60,522 bases of DNA, taken from NCBI GenBank assembly GCA_027488335.1, contig JAIYBU010000004.1, positions 1 through 60,522 on the forward strand, given 5' to 3'. Numbering within the stretch: the first letter of the stretch is position 1; each line of letters starts with the position of its first letter. The notes under the pieces are model-generated. The model did not search any database, had not been told where the DNA came from, and worked only from the letters and a program-made list of their open reading frames with translations. The stretch is from Cytophagaceae bacterium (GTDB taxonomy: Bacteria > Bacteroidota > Bacteroidia > Cytophagales > Spirosomataceae). The position numbers were made by a program, and so were the translations under genes. Positions 52,474 through 60,522 of this stretch are shown here, piece by piece.

Positions 52474-54336
52474 TCAATTTTTAATGAATTTAGTGCTGAA
52501 AACTTCCCCTTTTTTATTTGTGATTTTGATGAAATAAAGCCCTGCATTCAACTCGCTGGTTTTTACTTTATTACCTTCTGAGATTACTTTAATTTCTTGA
52601 GCTTTGGCATCAAAGACTTGAATTTTCCCTTCAATAGTTGTCTCTAAAAAATCCTGACTCGGATTTGGAAAAACCTTAAAGCTTTCATTGATTTGTGTTT
52701 GCTCGTTTGCCAAAACAACCGCTACGTAGTTTTCGACTTTACCTGTAAGCTGTATTGAAGTAATAGATAAAGGAGGTAAAGAAACAGAAATGATATTATC
52801 AAAAACTGCTACATTATTGCTAACTAAAGCATTTTGTGTATGTGATACAAATGTTTCGGATAATGGTAAGTTTTTGATAGACAATGATTTAGCTGTCTTA
52901 TCATTGATAGTAAAATTATCAAAAGTTAGAGTTGTATTTTTGGAAGTGCTTGTCGAACGATTGATTAAAACTACTGTCATCGAATCTTTTTTTGAATTAA
53001 TTGTTGGGTAGGCGGATACAAACTCTTCTTCAGATGACTGTCCTTTGATACTTAACGTTTTATTATATCTACTAAACAAATGTAGTGTCTCCCACATGCC
53101 TGTACGCCAACTCCAAGGTGTAAAAATCTCCACTTCGTTTTTCATAAACTCACCCAGAGTCGAAGCATACCAAACGGCTACTGCGTTGGGGTCGGTGAGT
53201 GCAATTCCCGATTCTGTCAAACCCAACTTTACGCCATGATTTGGACCTAAATATTTATCGAGCCATTCGTTGCATCTTGTAAAAATATATTCTTTGGTTT
53301 GGCCATTGTCGTAACCACCGTTGATAGTTTTTACACCATTGGCTTCGGGGTAAACGTAGTTTTTATCAAAAAAAACTCGATGGTACTGGACAACTTCCGA
53401 AACTACTTTGCTTGAAGGATAATAATGAATATCCAGTACATCTAATAGCTTTACACCGCTCGTTTTTTGTTCTTCGGCAATCCGTTTGATAAAATACTCA
53501 AGCCACGGGTACGTTTTTCCATCGGCTGTAATATTAGCCGAACCCCACCTGTACCATTGCCATTCATTGGCCGTTACTGGACCAACCAGTTTGATGGCTG
53601 GATAGGCAGCACGGGCTTTCTTGGCTACGGCAAAATACTTTTGCATGAATTCTTCGGCAGATGGCTGAGTAGGAAAGAGGTCGTCGTGGGTGCCGCTCCA
53701 AATCTCTGGTTCATTGTCCATGTTCCAGTATTGTAATTTCGATTTATCGAGCGATAAACTTCCAAACCAGTTGTTCAAAATTCCAACCGTTGAATCTGCC
53801 GTCCAGTTTTCTAAATATAGATTTGTGTTACCCTCAGTAGTTGCTTTTGAACCAGTTTTGCTGAGCGTGCCACCGCCTGCTAAATTCTGATTTACACCTT
53901 CCCACCATTGCGATTTATTATAACCCCAGTCATCAAAATTGGCGGCATTTGTTTTGGCAGCTTTACCAATTAACTGAAAACCCCACATTCCTTGTGCCGA
54001 GGGCATATTGGCTTGTAGAGCTTTTGCGGCACTACTCCAATCGTTGGCATAAACATTGTTGTACCAGTCGGGGTGGCTTGATAATTTTCTTCTCCAGTTA
54101 TATTTTGTGGCATTATTTCCACCGTTTTCTCTGAAAAAATTTACGCCTGCATCTTTCAATAATGTCCAGTTGATGTTTAAAACTTTACCAGGGTCAGTTG
54201 AAAGAGAATTATTGCGGCCATATAGGTAAGGAGAAACAACTTTTTGCTCGGCATTTGGGTCGATTTTGATTGCGACTTGGGCAAAAGAGGCAAAAGATAA
54301 GCACAATAAAATGCTTACCACAAAGATGTTTTTCAT
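52474..54336 (-). CDS. GH44-like endo-glycanase with T9SS sorting domain
   Basis: 620 residues. Signal peptide (MKNIFVVSILLCLSFASFAQ). The catalytic domain has SPYLYGRNNSLSTDPGKVLN, FFRENGGNNATKYNWRRKLS, WNMDNEPEIWSGTHDDLFP (acid/base Glu in DNEP) and LGLTESGIALTD (nucleophile region). These are GH44 hallmarks. A beta domain follows. Residues about 550-620 (ESFKVFPNPSQDFLE, LNAGLYFIKITNKKGEVFS) are a type A T9SS C-terminal sorting domain, so it is secreted and surface-attached. Known GH44 enzymes cut beta-1,4-glucans and xyloglucan; the target in a pectin cluster may differ. First gene of the cluster. Confidence 0.88.
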   Translation of the reverse strand: MKNIFVVSILLCLSFASFAQVAIKIDPNAEQKVVSPYLYGRNNSLSTDPGKVLNINWTLLKDAGVNFFRENGGNNATKYNWRRKLSSHPDWYNNVYANDWSSAAKALQANMPSAQGMWGFQLIGKAAKTNAANFDDWGYNKSQWWEGVNQNLAGGGTLSKTGSKATTEGNTNLYLENWTADSTVGILNNWFGSLSLDKSKLQYWNMDNEPEIWSGTHDDLFPTQPSAEEFMQKYFAVAKKARAAYPAIKLVGPVTANEWQWYRWGSANITADGKTYPWLEYFIKRIAEEQKTSGVKLLDVLDIHYYPSSKVVSEVVQYHRVFFDKNYVYPEANGVKTINGGYDNGQTKEYIFTRCNEWLDKYLGPNHGVKLGLTESGIALTDPNAVAVWYASTLGEFMKNEVEIFTPWSWRTGMWETLHLFSRYNKTLSIKGQSSEEEFVSAYPTINSKKDSMTVVLINRSTSTSKNTTLTFDNFTINDKTAKSLSIKNLPLSETFVSHTQNALVSNNVAVFDNIISVSLPPLSITSIQLTGKVENYVAVVLANEQTQINESFKVFPNPSQDFLETTIEGKIQVFDAKAQEIKVISEGNKVKTSELNAGLYFIKITNKKGEVFSTKFIKN

Positions 54337-54433
54337 AGAATAAGGTTGAATTGCTTCAAAAATGGAATTAAATTTAGCTTAATTCTTATGGGAAATCAAT
54401 ATTTTAATCCACTTATTTTACGCAAACGTTATC

Positions 54434-54445
54434 GGGAACGTTCCC
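54434..54445. promoter_or_regulatory. Perfect palindrome GGGAACGTTCCC, probable operator
   Basis: A 12-bp perfect palindrome about 100 bp upstream of the first gene of the carbohydrate cluster (start 54336). The centre and size resemble LacI/GalR-family operators (AACGTT core). A LacI-type regulator gene is not in the window, so the binding protein is unknown. Confidence 0.55.
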
Positions 54446-54562
54446 AGAATGGAATTCTCAAGATTAAATTTTCGAAATGGAATTTCTGATGCGATGACTC
54501 TGTTAAAATATTTTTGAAGATGAAAGCCAATGTAGCGATTTGTATTTTACGGAAGAAATAAG

Positions 54563-54590
54563 CACGGAAGTAAATGAGTTTACTTCCGTG
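54563..54590 (-). terminator. Hairpin overlapping the end of the MarR gene
   Basis: CACGGAAGTAAA (54563-54574) pairs with TTTACTTCCGTG (54579-54590) over 12 bp with a 4-base loop. The stem covers the last codons and the stop of the MarR gene; a weak U tract follows. Confidence 0.6.
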
Positions 54591-55035
54591 TTAAAAGTGA
54601 ATGTAAGTTCTGATTGAAAAAAGATAAATCATTACCGAGCTGTTGAAAGAAACTGCGGTCGAATTCTTCAACTACTTTAACTGCAATCTTTGCTACTTCA
54701 ATTCCAGTTGGCGTAAGAATTACGGTTTTGGCTCTTGTATCGGTCGAATGTTCTTGTCGGCCCAAAAAGCCTTTTTTTTGTAGTGTACGTAAGACCGTAG
54801 AAGTCGTCATCGGGTCAATTTTAGTATGATTCGACAAGACAATTTGTGTGATGGCTTCATTGTGCTGCATCAACCATAATGTACTCGCCAATAATACAAA
54901 TTGTGAGTGAGTCAAATCAAGCGGTTCGAGTACTTTCTTAATTTCCCTTTGCCAAAGGTTCGTTACTTGCCACAACAAAAAGCCTGAACTTTCATCGGGT
55001 GTTTCTACGCTAAACGTTTTTTCAATTTCTTTCAT
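54580..55035 (-). CDS. MarR family transcriptional regulator
   Basis: 151 residues from ATG at 55035 (MKEIEKTFSVETPDESSGFL); the longer frame to 55146 runs inside the EVE gene. Winged helix (LDLTHSQFVLLASTLWLMQ, TQIVLSNHTKIDPMTTSTVL, RTLQKKGFLGRQEHSTDTRA, KTVILTPTGIEVAK). Ligand unknown. Its start overlaps the preceding EVE gene by 14 bases. Probably autoregulates the three-gene operon, which is inference. Confidence 0.92.
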   Translation of the reverse strand: MKEIEKTFSVETPDESSGFLLWQVTNLWQREIKKVLEPLDLTHSQFVLLASTLWLMQHNEAITQIVLSNHTKIDPMTTSTVLRTLQKKGFLGRQEHSTDTRAKTVILTPTGIEVAKIAVKVVEEFDRSFFQQLGNDLSFFNQNLHSLLTRK

Positions 55036-55447
55036 CTGGTTGCATTTTTGAAAGGATGAGGTTAAAATCCTTTTCGTTGATTTCAAGGAGACCAAATCTG
55101 AAAGGAAATCCCCACTTTTGTTTATCTTGAATAAACTCAAGGTCATTAATAAGCGGCAAGATAGAAGTTTCTTGACAGTTATAAAACTTTATGTTTTTTC
55201 GGAATGGATGAAAACTCTCAGTCATTTGATACTGATAAACATTTTCATCTTCGGCTTGACCAATCGCCGTAAAAGACTGGCATTTTGTATCACCCTCCAT
55301 GCTTAGTTTAGGAGAATATACAATCAACCAATCATCGGGTTTTATACGTTTTAAGGGAGCTTCTTTGCCATGGCAAACCTGCATAAATCCACCCGAAACA
55401 CCTCTGAGAGTATGCTCTTTTGATACTACGGCTATCCAATATTTCAT
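55022..55447 (-). CDS. EVE domain protein
   Basis: 141 residues from ATG at 55447 (MKYWIAVVSKEHTLRGVSGG); the frame upstream is a shadow of the SRPBCC gene. EVE domain (PUA/YTH-like): GFMQVCHGKEAPLKRIKPDD, WLIVYSPKLSMEGD, CQSFTAIGQAEDENVYQYQM and FRFGLLEINEKDF. The fold binds modified bases in nucleic acids. Many EVE genes accompany defence systems, but this one sits with MarR and SRPBCC genes, a common small non-defence arrangement. Confidence 0.9.
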   Translation of the reverse strand: MKYWIAVVSKEHTLRGVSGGFMQVCHGKEAPLKRIKPDDWLIVYSPKLSMEGDTKCQSFTAIGQAEDENVYQYQMTESFHPFRKNIKFYNCQETSILPLINDLEFIQDKQKWGFPFRFGLLEINEKDFNLILSKMQPDERN

Positions 55448-55863
55448 AATTTGCTTGCATATTTTACTTGTTCGACCATTTCTTGGGGTAATCCATTTAC
55501 TATATCTTGAGCTACAATCTTTCGCCACAAAAAGCCTAAAACGCCTTCAACTTTCATAGTCGTAGTTATTTTTAATCCTGCCTCGGTTTCCTCAAAATTA
55601 TGTTCACCGTACATTTTTGCCAGTGGGAATTTCGTGAGGTCAACAAATTTTTTGTTTTCTACAGTTTCAAATAATTCGATTTTTACCTTTCCGCTTCCCT
55701 TAGGTTTTAGTTCAAAAAAATTGCCTTTTTCAAACTTGCCTTCAATCTTAGCATATTCAATACCTTTATCCCATTTGTGCCAATTATTTACATCCGAAAA
55801 GAGTTTCCACATTTGTTCTTTAGATGCCTCTTTCGTTACGATAGTATGCGATTTTGTCCACAT
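55444..55863 (-). CDS. SRPBCC family protein (START-like)
   Basis: 139 residues: MWTKSHTIVTKEASKEQMWK, LFSDVNNWHKWDKGIEYAKI, and ITTTMKVEGVLGFLWRKIVA. This is the helix-grip ligand-binding fold of polyketide cyclase/AHSA1-like proteins. No catalytic residues can be assigned. First gene of the SRPBCC-EVE-MarR operon; it overlaps the EVE start by four bases. Confidence 0.88.
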   Translation of the reverse strand: MWTKSHTIVTKEASKEQMWKLFSDVNNWHKWDKGIEYAKIEGKFEKGNFFELKPKGSGKVKIELFETVENKKFVDLTKFPLAKMYGEHNFEETEAGLKITTTMKVEGVLGFLWRKIVAQDIVNGLPQEMVEQVKYASKL

Positions 55864-55962
55864 AATTTTGAATATTTTTGTTAGTGAATTTATTTTATGT
55901 GCAAATATAGTAAGTGTACTTATAAAAATAAAATAATTTTTGTAATTTTTGATAGAAATGAA

Positions 55963-56002
55963 AAATCCTGCAAAGTTTCACTTACACAACTTTACAGGAT
56001 TT
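55963..56002 (-). terminator. Terminator of the GH95 gene
   Basis: AAATCCTG-c-AAAGTT pairs with AACTTT-a-CAGGATTT (14 bp plus one mismatch). On the minus strand a short U run (complement of AAAA) follows. Confidence 0.75.
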
Positions 56003-56024
56003 AGAAAAGTTTCCACTCTATTAT

Positions 56025-58418
56025 TTACCAAGCAATCTCCATTTTCTGTCCAGCAGTCAATGAAACGGTTTTGGTTTTATTGCCCGAAATCAAGGTAGTT
56101 TTACCTCCTTTTTTCGATGAAATGATTAATTTTTTAAGTGCTTTACCGCTCCAATCAAGCGAAATTTCAAATCCACCTCTGGCACAAATACCTTTTACTG
56201 AGCCACTTTCCCAAACATCGGGGAGGGCAGGGAGGAGGCGAATCTCTTGTTCGTCAGATTGTACCAGCATTTCGGCATAAGCTGCTGCTCCACCAAAATT
56301 ACCATCAATTTGGAAGGGTGGATGAGCATCAAATAGATTTGGATAAGTGCCACCGCCACGAGCATAGTTGGTTTTTACGCCATCGGGTTCTACATAATTT
56401 AATAATTCACGAATCATTTTATAAGCGTGATTTCCGTCCAGAAGTCTTGCCCAAAGGTTAATTCTCCAGCCTTTACTCCAACCTGTTGTTTCATCGCCTT
56501 TTATTTCGAGCGTTTTGCGGCAAGCATCGGCCAAAGCAGGGGTTTTCAGTGGAGAAATATGGTTTCCTGGGAAAAGACCGAATAAATGCGATTGATGGCG
56601 GTGCTGTGGTTCGGCATCTTCCCAATCATAATACCATTCTTGCAGATTTCCTTTTTTGCCAATTTGATACGGATAAAGTTTAGCCAAAGCTGCTTCGAGT
56701 TTTGCTCTAAATTCAGCATCTGTATTTAATATTTTCGATGCCTTAATGGTTTGTTCAAAACATTCACGAATCATTGCCAAATCGGCCGTTCCACCGTACA
56801 TGGTTGCTCCCTTGTAGCCATTGGGTGTGATATAAATATTTTCGGGAGAAGTTGATGGTGAGGTAATTAACTTTCCGTTTTTATCTTCAACCAACCATTC
56901 TAAACAAAACTGAGCTGCACCCTGCATGAGCGGATAGGCTTCATTTTTCAAGAAATTCTGGTCTTTTGTAAATACATAATGTTCCCAAAGATGCGTACTG
57001 AGCCACGCACCGCCCATATTCCAGTTTGCCCAACCTGGGTCGCCTTGTCCGAAATCTCCAACAGGATTACTCATTGCCCAAATATCCGAATTATGAGCAA
57101 CCGCCCAGCCGTTTACACCATAAAATGTTTTGGCTGTAACTTTACCAGTGGTAGCTACATTCTTGATGAATTGCATCATGGGTTTGTGCATTTCACTCAG
57201 ATTCGTATTTTCGACCAACCAATAGTTTTCTTCGGCGTTGATATTGGTTGTGTAGTTACTGCTCCAAGGTGGACGCATATAAGGATTCCAAATTCCTTGT
57301 AAATTAGCTGGCACACCCATCGTGCGTGAACTACTGATGAGTAAATATCGACCATACTGAAAATAAAGAATCTCTAAATTTTTATCTTCTTCACCTTTGG
57401 CGTAGCGTCTTAATCGTTCATCGGTTGGAAGGTTTGGAGCAGTGGTTTTTCCCAAATCTAAACTTACACGATTAAAAAATTTCTGATAGTCAAGTAAATG
57501 AGTCTGTTTAATTTGAGCGAAAGTTTTGCCAAAGGCTTTGCTTAAGTTACTTGCTGCAATTGCTTGATTATTCAGCCCTTGTGTGGCAGGATTTTTATCA
57601 AAACCATTAAAGCTCGTAGCAATCGCAACATAGATGATAGCCTCAGTTGCACCTTTTACGCCCAAAGTGCTATCAGTAGCTACGATTGTGCCATCGGTAT
57701 TTTTTATTTTAGCCAAAGTCGTAAAGCGTGTGCCTTTGTTTTCATCAAAAGCAATAGGGTTCTCTACTCTTCTATAATTGGGTTCGGCTTTGATTGGGGC
57801 ATAGCCATTGGCCTGCAAAGTTTGGTTAGATGTAGAAACTTTATATTTGAGTAGACTATTAAATGTTACATCGAACGTTAAAGCTCCTTTTTTGCTACTT
57901 GTTAGTTTTACAACCATGATTTGGTCAGGCTGCGAAACAAAGTATTCACGAGTATATTTAACACCGTTAATTTCGTAAGACACTTTAGAAACTGCCTGCG
58001 AGATATTCAATTCTCGGTAATAATTTGAATAATTCGCTGCGTTAGCGTGATTAATAAACATTGTACCAAGTGGTGCATAAGACTCCGAAAATTTGCCTTG
58101 TAGTTTACGTTGAAGTTTATCGGCCAATTTGTAATCTTCATTTTTGAGAGCCTCTCTGATGGCAGGTACATTCTTATATGCTTCTGGGTTCATGTTGGCG
58201 TTGACTGGCTCTCCCGACCAAAGTGTAGCATCATTAAGGAGAATCTTGTCCGATTCTACGCCACCAAACACTGTTGCACCGAGTTTACCATTTCCCAGAA
58301 CTAATGTTTCTTCAAAATACTGAGCGGGCTGTTTATACCAAAGTGTATTGGTTGATTGTGCGAAGGTTTCGCAAGAAAGTATGAGCAATGCCAATACTTT
58401 CAGTGATTTTTTTAACAT
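56025..58418 (-). CDS. GH95 alpha-L-fucosidase/galactosidase
   Basis: 797 residues with signal peptide ([20 protein letters not shown]). N-terminal beta domain with [20 protein letters not shown] and [13 protein letters not shown], both GH95 landmarks. The (alpha/alpha)6 domain has [20 protein letters not shown] with the Asn-x-Asn pair, [11 protein letters not shown] with the catalytic Glu, and [17 protein letters not shown] with the Asp. It removes terminal L-fucose or L-galactose from plant side chains, in line with the pectin genes upstream, but it forms its own transcription unit with its own terminator. Confidence 0.93.
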   Translation of the reverse strand: MLKKSLKVLALLILSCETFAQSTNTLWYKQPAQYFEETLVLGNGKLGATVFGGVESDKILLNDATLWSGEPVNANMNPEAYKNVPAIREALKNEDYKLADKLQRKLQGKFSESYAPLGTMFINHANAANYSNYYRELNISQAVSKVSYEINGVKYTREYFVSQPDQIMVVKLTSSKKGALTFDVTFNSLLKYKVSTSNQTLQANGYAPIKAEPNYRRVENPIAFDENKGTRFTTLAKIKNTDGTIVATDSTLGVKGATEAIIYVAIATSFNGFDKNPATQGLNNQAIAASNLSKAFGKTFAQIKQTHLLDYQKFFNRVSLDLGKTTAPNLPTDERLRRYAKGEEDKNLEILYFQYGRYLLISSSRTMGVPANLQGIWNPYMRPPWSSNYTTNINAEENYWLVENTNLSEMHKPMMQFIKNVATTGKVTAKTFYGVNGWAVAHNSDIWAMSNPVGDFGQGDPGWANWNMGGAWLSTHLWEHYVFTKDQNFLKNEAYPLMQGAAQFCLEWLVEDKNGKLITSPSTSPENIYITPNGYKGATMYGGTADLAMIRECFEQTIKASKILNTDAEFRAKLEAALAKLYPYQIGKKGNLQEWYYDWEDAEPQHRHQSHLFGLFPGNHISPLKTPALADACRKTLEIKGDETTGWSKGWRINLWARLLDGNHAYKMIRELLNYVEPDGVKTNYARGGGTYPNLFDAHPPFQIDGNFGGAAAYAEMLVQSDEQEIRLLPALPDVWESGSVKGICARGGFEISLDWSGKALKKLIISSKKGGKTTLISGNKTKTVSLTAGQKMEIAW

Positions 58419-58753
58419 ATAATTATGGAGGGTTGATTTTTTATGTAAAGATAAAGAAACGCACTTAAATTATTACTTCTATCTGAAATATTGGAACTAT
58501 TTATCTACATTTGTATATATTTGTTAAAGAATGTTAACAAATAAAAAAATATCTGTTTTAATCTGCAACTTTGTACTACGTTTCTGCATCTTATATGTGT
58601 AATCCTTTTCACGAACCATTTATCCTTAATTTTGACCACTTATAAAGGAAAATAGAAAATAAAAGGTACTATGTATTGCATAATACTAAATAAAACACAT
58701 ATCTTTGTATTGTCAATCAGATAATGAGTTCAGACACGCTAAACGCAACATTT
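58419..58753. other. Divergent intergenic region GH95 / small secreted protein
   Basis: 335 bp, very AT-rich. It contains the promoter of the small secreted gene (58676-58707). I could not assign a clear promoter for GH95 or any operator. Confidence 0.6.
58676..58707 (+). promoter_or_regulatory. Promoter of the small secreted protein gene
   Basis: TTG (58676-58678) and TATCTTTG (58700-58707), 21 bp apart, fit the Bacteroidetes -33/-7 pattern. The chosen start is 46 bp downstream. Confidence 0.6.
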
Positions 58754-59104
58754 ATGAAAAAGCTATTATTACTCCTTTCAATCACTTCTTTTAGCTACGC
58801 TTCAATGGCTATGGGTTTTCCTCAAAATACGTATGAGCAGCAACGTACGTTGAGCAAAAACATCAAACAAAAGAATTTGGTAAACGAACTTGAAAATTCC
58901 ATTAAAGTAAATCTGGAAAGTATTACAAGTGTAAAAGAGGATACTAATGTACAGTCGTTTGTAGAGATACTTACGAATTATGTAGTTGAGTTTTTTACAG
59001 AAAAAATATTGGGGAAGAAATTAGCGGAATGCGAAATCTTGAAAGAAACCAAGAACGAATGTTTGGCAATCAAACAAGAATTTGATTATTATTTTGTAGC
59101 CTAA
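58754..59104 (+). CDS. Small secreted hypothetical protein
   Basis: 116 residues from ATG at 58754; an ATG at 58724 would put ten residues in front of the signal peptide and is less likely. Signal peptide (MKKLLLLLSITSFSYASMAM). The mature part is helical and charged (NTYEQQRTLSKNIKQKNLVN, SFVEILTNYVVEFFTEKILG) and has two Cys (AECEILKETKNECLAI), which could form a disulfide. No family recognised. A hairpin follows the stop. Confidence 0.75.
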   Translation: MKKLLLLLSITSFSYASMAMGFPQNTYEQQRTLSKNIKQKNLVNELENSIKVNLESITSVKEDTNVQSFVEILTNYVVEFFTEKILGKKLAECEILKETKNECLAIKQEFDYYFVA

Positions 59105-59210
59105 CCTATGAAACGAACCTCTGTTTCGTTCGTGCATTAGTTGTTCAATGTAATCGACAGGTTTAAAAACTGTCCTACAAAAATTTTATATACGGTTTAG
59201 TTAGGGTTTA

Positions 59211-59250
59211 GAAAAAGGCTTGATTCGTTTGAACCAAGCTTTTCTTATTT
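59211..59250 (+). terminator. Terminator of the small secreted gene
   Basis: AAAAAGGCTTGATTC-gttt-GAACCAAGCTTTTC forms an imperfect stem of about 12 bp followed by a T-rich tract (TTATTTTTTG). Confidence 0.6.
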
Positions 59251-59283
59251 TTTGTGGAGCGAACATCCTGTTCGCATAATGCA

Positions 59284-59321
59284 CAAAAAAAGTGTGATAC
59301 AGTCTGAAACCATATCACACT
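59284..59321 (-). terminator. Terminator of glyA
   Basis: AGTGTGATA (59291-59299) pairs with TATCACACT (59313-59321) over 9 bp. On the minus strand it is followed by a run of U (complement of the A7 run before 59291). Confidence 0.8.
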
Positions 59322-59350
59322 ATCAAACAAGTTAAAAACTTGTTCTACAA

Positions 59351-60522
59351 TCAATATTGAAACAACGGATAGTTTTTCATCCAGTTATTGATTTCACCTC
59401 TAACATTCGCAATTTTCGTTGCGTTATCGTGGTTCATCAATACTTCATCAATCAAATCTACGATACGTATCATGTCAGCTTCTACCAAACCACGAGTAGT
59501 CATGGCCGAAGTTCCTACACGCATACCCGAAGTAGTCATGGCGGTTTTATCATCAAACGGAACCATGTTTTTGTTTACTGTGATATCTGCCTGAATCAAT
59601 GAGTTTTCGGCAATTTTACCAGTCAAGTTTTTCGGACGTAAGTCAATCAACATCAAGTGATTATCTGTTCCGCCAGAAATAACTTTATAGCCACGGTTCA
59701 TAAATTCTTGAGCCATTACTCTGGCATTTTTCTGAACTTGTACTTGATAATTGTAGAAACCTTCGGTCAGAGCCTCGCCAAAAGCAACTGCTTTGGCAGC
59801 AATAATATGCTCTAATGGGCCACCTTGTGTTCCTGGGAAAACACCAGAATCTAATAATGACGACATCATTCTGATTTCACCTTTTGGTGTTGTGATTCCG
59901 AACGGATTTGGGAAATCATTACGCATCATGATTACACCACCACGCGTACCACGAAGGGTTTTGTGGGTAGTGGTAGTCACGATATGGCAGTGGTCGAATG
60001 GGTCGTTTAATAAACCTTTTGCCACCAAACCTGCTGGGTGAGAAATATCAGCCAATAAAATAGCTCCGATTGAATCGGCAATCTGACGAAGACGAGCGTA
60101 ATCCCAGTCACGAGAGTAAGCCGATGCTCCACAAATAATCATTTTCGGACGTTCTTTGTGAGCCGTTTCTTCCACTTTATTCCAGTCGATTAGACCAGTT
60201 TCTTGCTCAACACCGTAGAAGAATGGTTGGAAATATTTTCCAGAAATATTTACTGGCGAACCATGTGAAAGGTGTCCACCATGTGCAAGGTTAAAGCCTA
60301 AGATTTTATCGCCAGGTTTCAAACATGCCACAAAAACCGCCATGTTTGCCTGAGCTCCTGAGTGAGGCTGAACGTTTGCCCACGCAAGATTAAATAATTG
60401 TTTAAGACGGTCGATAGCGATTTGCTCAACTTGGTCAACTACTTCACAACCACCATAATAGCGTTTTCCTGGAAGACCTTCAGCGTATTTATTTGTCAAA
60501 ACACTACCTGCCGCTTCCATCA
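59351..60522 (-). CDS. glyA: Serine hydroxymethyltransferase, 5' part outside the window
   Basis: About 390 residues are visible; the N-terminal 30-odd lie beyond the window, as the first visible residues [20 protein letters not shown] are internal in the family. The PLP-binding Lys is in [15 protein letters not shown]. Other motifs are [28 protein letters not shown] and [15 protein letters not shown]. It interconverts serine and glycine with tetrahydrofolate to make one-carbon units. A terminator follows. Confidence 0.97.
   Translation of the reverse strand, partial: MEAAGSVLTNKYAEGLPGKRYYGGCEVVDQVEQIAIDRLKQLFNLAWANVQPHSGAQANMAVFVACLKPGDKILGFNLAHGGHLSHGSPVNISGKYFQPFFYGVEQETGLIDWNKVEETAHKERPKMIICGASAYSRDWDYARLRQIADSIGAILLADISHPAGLVAKGLLNDPFDHCHIVTTTTHKTLRGTRGGVIMMRNDFPNPFGITTPKGEIRMMSSLLDSGVFPGTQGGPLEHIIAAKAVAFGEALTEGFYNYQVQVQKNARVMAQEFMNRGYKVISGGTDNHLMLIDLRPKNLTGKIAENSLIQADITVNKNMVPFDDKTAMTTSGMRVGTSAMTTRGLVEADMIRIVDLIDEVLMNHDNATKIANVRGEINNWMKNYPLFQY

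Noticed and set aside
55022..55447. EVE domain gene as part of an anti-phage system
   Set aside because: Neighbours are MarR and SRPBCC genes with overlapping starts; no nuclease, helicase or toxin is present.
59105..59350. Small palindrome GCGAACA-tcc-TGTTCGC near 59257 as a regulatory site
   Set aside because: It lies between two terminators with no gene start nearby; no role could be supported.
1..60522. CRISPR arrays, tRNA or rRNA genes, insertion sequences
   Set aside because: No regularly spaced repeats, no tRNA-like cloverleaf in the gaps, and no transposase or integrase frame were seen.

Overview
The window is AT-rich chromosomal DNA from a member of the Bacteroidota, most likely order Cytophagales (a Spirosomataceae-type genome such as Emticicia or Arcicella is my guess). 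The reasons are promoters of the TAnnTTTG type, many outer-membrane beta-barrel proteins with carboxypeptidase-regulatory-like N-domains, a C-terminal type IX secretion sorting domain, DUF4249 and DUF4286 proteins, an rSAM/GG-leader RiPP system of Bacteroidetes type, and the general gene content. No tRNA, rRNA, CRISPR array, insertion sequence or prophage was seen.

Left end (1-6126, all minus strand): a compact RiPP (ribosomally made, post-translationally modified peptide) island. In transcription order it has two very small ORFs (6126-5756), a radical SAM/SPASM enzyme resembling the cyclophane-forming XyeB/GrrM/FxsB type (5742-4582), a strong terminator, four tandem paralogous GG-leader precursor genes with Cys-rich cores (4291-3439), a second radical SAM/SPASM maturase of another family (3345-1978), a TPR-like protein (1927-902) and the start of an outer-membrane beta-barrel protein running off the window (877-1). 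The upstream regions of both halves carry a TTCGACCAA motif. In one place it is a pair with 12-bp spacing, which is the geometry of LytTR-regulator sites. The same arrangement recurs at 39466-39495.

Middle (6337-41726): mostly housekeeping. It holds an RluA pseudouridine synthase, a large beta-barrel protein, a frameshifted M19 dipeptidase, DUF4286, YfhO, an MptE-like protein, an agmatine deiminase-like enzyme, two parvulin-type chaperones (one a lipoprotein with an embedded OmpA-like domain) followed by a MoxR ATPase, a Ppx/GppA phosphatase, an SSS symporter, a histidine kinase/response regulator pair, an Lrp regulator divergent from alanine dehydrogenase, RNase H1, a TrmN6-like methylase, a GT2 glycosyltransferase, a class A PBP, a TonB receptor/DUF4249/lipoprotein group, a Crp-type regulator divergent from an MFS transporter, and YihY/BrkB.

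Right part (41897-58418, minus strand): DapA, then a pectin/rhamnogalacturonan and hexuronate utilisation cluster. This has a GH44-like enzyme with a T9SS tail, GH43, L-rhamnose mutarotase, two GH88/105 unsaturated glucuronyl hydrolases, uronate isomerase UxaC, an ExuT-like transporter, an NTF2-like protein and a class C beta-lactamase-like hydrolase. No SusC/SusD pair is present. A perfect palindrome GGGAACGTTCCC lies upstream and looks like a LacI-type operator. A MarR-EVE-SRPBCC operon, a GH95 fucosidase/galactosidase, a small secreted protein and the 3' part of glyA finish the window.

Points worth a second look are the double rSAM RiPP island, the shared 21-bp-period direct repeats, length-preserving poly-Lys tracts inside DapA and UxaC, the dipeptidase frameshift, a 25-bp GC-rich palindromic repeat that supplies part of two coding sequences, and a hairpin between direct repeats in the ald leader.
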